Notes under the pieces: generated by a model
Database searches by the model: none
What the model saw: the letters and a program-made list of their open reading frames with translations, nothing else
Told to the model about the DNA's origin: nothing
In this document: positions 22,363 to 22,406 of the stretch, piece after piece
Numbering within the stretch: position 1 is the stretch's first letter
How the letters are laid out: every line of letters starts with the position of its first letter
Translations under genes and position numbers: made by a program
DNA from: DATAXV01 sp036272915
Lineage (GTDB): Bacteria; Chloroflexota; Dormibacteria; Dormibacterales; Dormibacteraceae
NCBI GenBank assembly: GCA_036272915.1
Contig: DATAXV010000105.1
Location: 1-22,406 of the forward strand
DNA length: 22,406 bases
Reading direction: 5' to 3'

Positions 22363-22406
22363 GCCGGCGTTCGTGAGTTCCGCCGCAGGATGTAGAGAAT
22401 CCGGCC

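Overview
This is a GC-rich bacterial chromosome segment with short intergenic gaps. Several genes appear to use leaderless promoters: a TAnnnT hexamer 7-9 nt before the ATG and no Shine-Dalgarno sequence. That style, plus tandem-GNAT proteins and a myo-inositol-1-phosphate synthase, suggests a Terrabacteria lineage (Actinobacteriota or Chloroflexota/Dormibacterota-like). No marker gene fixes the taxon, so this is inference.

Left part (1-10.2 kb): an accessory zone with many damaged genes. It holds an MFS transporter cut by the window edge, a tandem-GNAT acetyltransferase, a tyrosine recombinase broken by a 1-nt frameshift, and a regulator with an N-terminal LuxR-type HTH. Next comes an AT-richer block with several dyads, a small secreted protein and a 215-codon-class orphan. 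It is followed by a two-gene mini-operon (Zn-ribbon-like protein, then a TM/coiled-coil protein) in which both genes appear frameshifted. A GNAT fragment without its N-terminal half, a Tat-exported GH16-like protein with one in-frame amber codon, a small P-loop kinase/ATPase and a frameshifted MFS drug-efflux gene complete the zone.

Middle part (10.2-18.5 kb): a 302-bp regulatory gap holds an operator-like dyad, a hairpin resembling the 3' half of a TPP riboswitch, and a second dyad on a leaderless promoter. The next gene is a myo-inositol-1-phosphate synthase with an N-terminal HTH domain. After it lies a multidrug-efflux locus. A MarR regulator is divergent from a heterodimeric ABC exporter pair, which is followed by an EmrB/QacA-type MFS pump with a C-terminal domain that looks like a degenerate cytidylate-kinase-like fold. 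The divergent promoters sit nearly back to back, and a dyad covers the predicted ABC start site.

Right part (18.5-22.4 kb): an intact one-carbon operon on the minus strand (FchA-type cyclohydrolase, then FolD, then a YciI-like protein), followed on the plus strand by a NUDIX hydrolase and an alkaline-phosphatase-superfamily phosphodiesterase. This FolD lacks the catalytic lysine needed for cyclohydrolase activity, and the gene overlapping it by 4 nt encodes a separate cyclohydrolase. The two probably divide the two reactions.

The strongest leads are the HTH-MIPS fusion with its own dyad, the FolD/FchA division of labour, the MFS-kinase-like fusion, and the contrast between a decaying left half and an intact right half.
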